A DNA stretch of 64,000 nucleotides from Flavobacterium sp. PMTSA4 (GTDB lineage: Bacteria; Bacteroidota; Bacteroidia; Flavobacteriales; Flavobacteriaceae): positions 930,001 through 994,000 of the forward strand of contig NZ_CP134890.1 in assembly GCF_032098525.1 (NCBI RefSeq), given 5' to 3'. The stretch's first letter is position 1; every line of letters begins with the position of its first letter. Shown here piece by piece: positions 61,045-64,000 of the stretch. The notes below the pieces were generated by a model. It was given only the letters and a program-made list of their open reading frames with translations. It was not told where the DNA came from and ran no database searches. Position numbers and translations under genes: made by a program.

Positions 61045-62397
61045 TTGGCATGGACAATATTTAGGTTTATGCTTTTTAAAACTTCTATTGATTATCGAAA
61101 AAATGCTTTGCTAAAACTTTTAGTTTCTATTGAGAAACATGAAAAAGAAATTAATCAAGCACTTTATTCTGATTTCAAAAAACCTGAATTTGAAAGCTAT
61201 CTAACTGAAACTTATTTTGTTCTTTCAGAACTAAAGCACACTATCAAGAATATCAATAAATGGGCAAAACCTAAAATGGTTTTGCCTTTTTTATTAAACT
61301 TTCCATCAACTGACTATCTGTATAAAGAACCTTATGGAAAAGTATTGATAATTTCTCCTTGGAATTATCCTTTTCATTTAGCAATGCTGCCAATGATTGC
61401 TGCAATTGCTGCGGGAAATCAAGTAGTTTTAAAACCATCTGAATTAACACCAAATACATCAAAATTAATTTCAAAAATAGTTGGTGAAGTATTCGACAAA
61501 AATCATGTCGAAGTCATTGAAGGCGGAATTGAAGTAAGTCAAAATCTATTGGCACAACAATGGGATTATATTTTTTTCACGGGCAGTGTTGCTGTTGGAA
61601 AAATAGTTGCCAAAGCAGCAGCCGAACATTTAACTCCTGTAACCTTAGAACTTGGTGGAAAAAATCCATGCATTATTGATGAAAAAGCCAATTTAAAATT
61701 AGCCTCCAAAAGAATAGTTTGGGGAAAATTTATTAATGCTGGTCAAACCTGTATTGCTCCAGATTATTTACTTGTTCATGAATTGATAAAAGAAGAGTTT
61801 ACTAAATATTTAATTGATGAAATAAATGCTGCTTTTGGAGAAAACCCTGAAGCTTCTAAAGATTTATGCCGTATTATCAATGAAAAGAATTGGACAAGAT
61901 TAATTAAAATGTTAGACAATCAGAAAATCATTTTTGGTGGAAAAAACTCCAAAGATGACTTCTTTATTTCTCCAACTATTATTGATGAACCTAGTCTAAA
62001 CAGCTTGGTGATGCAAGAGGAAATCTTCGGACCAATTCTTCCTATTTTAAAATATTCATCTGAAGATGATTTAGATAATATTATATTGAAATTTGAAAAA
62101 CCTTTGGCATTCTATATATTTACTGAAGACAAAAGATTATCAAAAAAATTGATTCAAAAATATTCTTTTGGAGGCGGAAGTATAAATGATACTCTGATTC
62201 ATTTTTCAAACAACAGATTGCCGTTTGGTGGAGTCGGAAAAAGTGGAATTGGTGCTTATCATGGTAAATTCAGTTTTGAACAGTTTAGTCATAAAAAAGC
62301 TATAATCAAAAAAGCCAATTGGTTAGATATTCCAATACGATATGCACCATACAGAGATAAAATAAAGTTTTTAAAAAGGATTCTTAAATGGTTGTAG
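61045..62397 (+). CDS. Aldehyde dehydrogenase (class 3-like)
   Basis: A 450-residue NAD(P)-dependent enzyme that oxidises aldehydes to acids. Visible are PWNYPFHLAMLPMIAAIAAG (about 107-126), FFTGSVAVGK, catalytic Glu202 in LELGGKNP and Cys236 in NAGQTCIAP, 34 residues apart as in class 3 enzymes. The later EEIFGPILPIL and NDTLIHFSNNRLPFGGVG are also typical. The start is uncertain: the frame can begin at TTG 61045 or ATG 61069, while an ATG at 61050 opens MDNI in another frame before the coding frame continues. A small indel at the 5' end is possible. The C-terminus is hydrophobic, as in membrane-associated members. Confidence 0.9.
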   Translation: MAWTIFRFMLFKTSIDYRKNALLKLLVSIEKHEKEINQALYSDFKKPEFESYLTETYFVLSELKHTIKNINKWAKPKMVLPFLLNFPSTDYLYKEPYGKVLIISPWNYPFHLAMLPMIAAIAAGNQVVLKPSELTPNTSKLISKIVGEVFDKNHVEVIEGGIEVSQNLLAQQWDYIFFTGSVAVGKIVAKAAAEHLTPVTLELGGKNPCIIDEKANLKLASKRIVWGKFINAGQTCIAPDYLLVHELIKEEFTKYLIDEINAAFGENPEASKDLCRIINEKNWTRLIKMLDNQKIIFGGKNSKDDFFISPTIIDEPSLNSLVMQEEIFGPILPILKYSSEDDLDNIILKFEKPLAFYIFTEDKRLSKKLIQKYSFGGGSINDTLIHFSNNRLPFGGVGKSGIGAYHGKFSFEQFSHKKAIIKKANWLDIPIRYAPYRDKIKFLKRILKWL

Positions 62398-62412
62398 TTT
62401 CAAGTATTTTTA

Positions 62413-62420
62413 TATTTTTG
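62413..62420 (+). promoter_or_regulatory. Promoter -7 element of the PAS sensor gene
   Basis: TATTTTTG, exact to TAnnTTTG, 34 bases before the likely TTG start at 62455. Confidence 0.5.
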
Positions 62421-62454
62421 AATACCCAAAAATCTATACCTAAACATACTAATT

Positions 62455-64000
62455 TTGAATAATTATATTACTTTTTCAAATTTAAATCTTCTGGTAATCA
62501 TTTCATTAATGATTATTCTTTATGTGTCTTATTTTTTCGCTAGTAAATCCATTAAGGATAAACTAGATTTAAAAAAACACTCAGAGTTTGAACCCAAAGA
62601 ACAACAATACCAATTATTTCTTCTCTTCTTTGGATTATCTATTCCGCTTATCGAAGTCATACTTGAATATTTTAAAATTAGAAATTATAGTTATTTAAAT
62701 ATCAATCTTACGGTTGGTTTTATTTTGCTAGCATTTTACTTATTGTGTACAAGAAACAAGTTTTTTGAAAAAAACATTAACTATGTTTTCATGTTTTGTT
62801 TTTTTGGATACTCAACATTTCTATTTTATAATGTTTTTTTTAAAGACTTTGAATTAGTTTCCTATGTAAGTTTAATTATTTCGTTTTTCCTTTCCTACTT
62901 CATATTTAAAAACATAGTAAACTATTGGGTTTATATTATTACCGTTTTTTTGTTGCTGTTTGCAGCTTACTCTTCAAAATTAATTCCAGACAATCAAATC
63001 ATAATTTTAATTTGTTCTTTAATTTTAACGTTATGCATACACACTGCAAGGCATTTAGCATTAACAGAAACCAGAAATAAATTTCTTTTCACCAATCTAA
63101 TTGTCAATAAAGGAAACTCAATAATTCTTGCAACAAATAAAAGAGGAGAAATCTCATTTTGTAGTGAATCGGTTGAAGATATATTGGGTTACAGCGCAGC
63201 AGAAATGCTAGGATATGGATATTGGGAACTTACTGAAGATGAAGAATTTATTGGAGAAGCATACCACAATAATTATGTAGATAATCGCCTTTATGTTAGA
63301 AAATTAAAATGTAAAAATGGTGATTATAAATACATTCAATGGAAAGATAAAAAATATACTGAAGACATAATAATTGGTATTGGACAAGATGTTACTGAAC
63401 AAGTAATGATTCAAAATCAATACCGAGATTTAATTGAAACGGCAAATGATTTGATTTATGAAATTGACCTGGAAGGCAATTTAACTTATACAAACCCATT
63501 TGCAGAAATAATTCTGGGATACTCTAAAGAAGAATTTTTATCAAATAAATATACAAACTTCGTAAGAGAAGATTATGTTGAAAATGTAATCGATTTTTAC
63601 AAAGAACTTCCTGATAATTCTGCTGATTATCCTGATTTGGTTTTTCCAATTGTAAAAAAGGACGGAGAATCAATTTGGGTTTCTCAAAAAGTTTCAGTTA
63701 AAAGAGATGCCAATAGAAAAATTATTGGTTTTTCAATTATTGCAAGAGACATTACTTTAATAAAGAATTTAGAGCAAGAACATTATTTTAAAGCTTCAAA
63801 AATTAAAGTTCATAATGAAATTATTAAAAAATTAACCGCAAACAGTTATTCCAACAAGGAAACATTTTATACCATACTAAAAAACATTCTTCAAACCGTA
63901 GCTACAAGTAGCGGTATTAACAGAGTTAGTTATTGGAGTTATCATCCTGATGGATTGCGATGTGAAAGTATTTATTATTTAGACTCTAATCGATTTGAAA
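62455..64000 (+). CDS. Membrane sensor protein with PAS domains, 5' part (probable histidine kinase)
   Basis: The frame is open from TTG 62455 (or ATG 62509) to the end of the window, at least 515 codons. The first 210 residues contain about seven membrane helices with short loops. A first PAS domain (about 216-322, with TNKRGEISFCSESVEDILGY) is followed by a second PAS domain (about 323-440, LIETANDLIYEIDLEGNL, GYSKEEFLSNKY) and, after a coiled linker, the start of a GAF-like domain (about 465 on, TSSGINRVSYWSYHPDG). The order membrane-PAS-PAS-GAF predicts a sensor histidine kinase or diguanylate-type signalling protein whose output domain is outside the window. Confidence 0.82.
   Translation, partial: MNNYITFSNLNLLVIISLMIILYVSYFFASKSIKDKLDLKKHSEFEPKEQQYQLFLLFFGLSIPLIEVILEYFKIRNYSYLNINLTVGFILLAFYLLCTRNKFFEKNINYVFMFCFFGYSTFLFYNVFFKDFELVSYVSLIISFFLSYFIFKNIVNYWVYIITVFLLLFAAYSSKLIPDNQIIILICSLILTLCIHTARHLALTETRNKFLFTNLIVNKGNSIILATNKRGEISFCSESVEDILGYSAAEMLGYGYWELTEDEEFIGEAYHNNYVDNRLYVRKLKCKNGDYKYIQWKDKKYTEDIIIGIGQDVTEQVMIQNQYRDLIETANDLIYEIDLEGNLTYTNPFAEIILGYSKEEFLSNKYTNFVREDYVENVIDFYKELPDNSADYPDLVFPIVKKDGESIWVSQKVSVKRDANRKIIGFSIIARDITLIKNLEQEHYFKASKIKVHNEIIKKLTANSYSNKETFYTILKNILQTVATSSGINRVSYWSYHPDGLRCESIYYLDSNRFE

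Overview
The window looks like a chromosomal segment of a Flavobacterium-type bacterium (Bacteroidota, Flavobacteriaceae). The evidence is the AT-rich sequence, many start codons without a purine-rich ribosome binding site, promoters with a TAnnTTTG-like -7 element, a giant surface protein ending in a type IX secretion (T9SS) type B sorting domain, split menaquinone genes, and families typical of this group (DUF5723, DUF4256, bacterial PH pairs, CreD next to a winged-helix regulator). I see no tRNA, rRNA, CRISPR array, prophage or insertion sequence.

Layout. 0-11.2 kb: end of a hypothetical gene, kdsA, a beta-barrel-like protein and a 3008-residue T9SS adhesin. 11.2-13 kb: an M28 peptidase with a DUF1801 gene. 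13-16.1 kb: a regulator/membrane operon (winged-helix protein, Coq4-like protein, CreD) with two copies of a palindromic operator-like site. 16.2-23 kb, minus strand: menaquinone genes menB, menA and menC mixed with PH-domain proteins, a metal-dependent hydrolase and a TPR protein. 23.1-30.5 kb: a C1 peptidase, pyrophosphatase, a DOPA-dioxygenase-like enzyme, DoxX and a DHFR-like protein, then a repeat-rich accessory stretch with hypothetical genes, REP-like palindromes and a 21-bp tandem array. 30.5-33.5 kb: an MFS transporter, 550 bases without a gene that end in a strong terminator, and a split YeeE/YedE sulfur transporter. 33.6-43.9 kb: lipA, a CDF transporter, GAPDH, a hybrid histidine kinase, purine nucleoside phosphorylase, lpxK, a Nif3-like protein, a cysteine-less zinc-ribbon-like protein and an alpha/beta hydrolase. 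44-52 kb: cyanophycin synthetase, MscS channel, Hsp20, ABC-F protein and small lipoproteins. 52-58 kb: a small DUF cluster with a trypsin-like protease, and an operon with an atypical NtrC-type regulator and a degenerate DEAD-box domain. 58-64 kb: panB, a pseudouridine synthase, a DUF5723 protein, an aldehyde dehydrogenase and the start of a PAS sensor protein that runs off the window.

How the genes fit together. Most of the window is housekeeping: Kdo and lipid A (kdsA, lpxK), menaquinone (menA, menB, menC), lipoate and pantothenate (lipA, panB), and purine salvage. The most interesting parts are the winged-helix/Coq4-like/CreD operon with its repeated palindrome, the sigma-54-type regulator without a DNA-binding domain that is co-transcribed with a motif-deficient helicase domain, the palindromic sites before the DOPA-dioxygenase-like and DoxX genes, and the repeat-rich stretch at 27-30.4 kb with its 7-residue-period tandem array. 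Assignments come from reading the translations; no database search was run.
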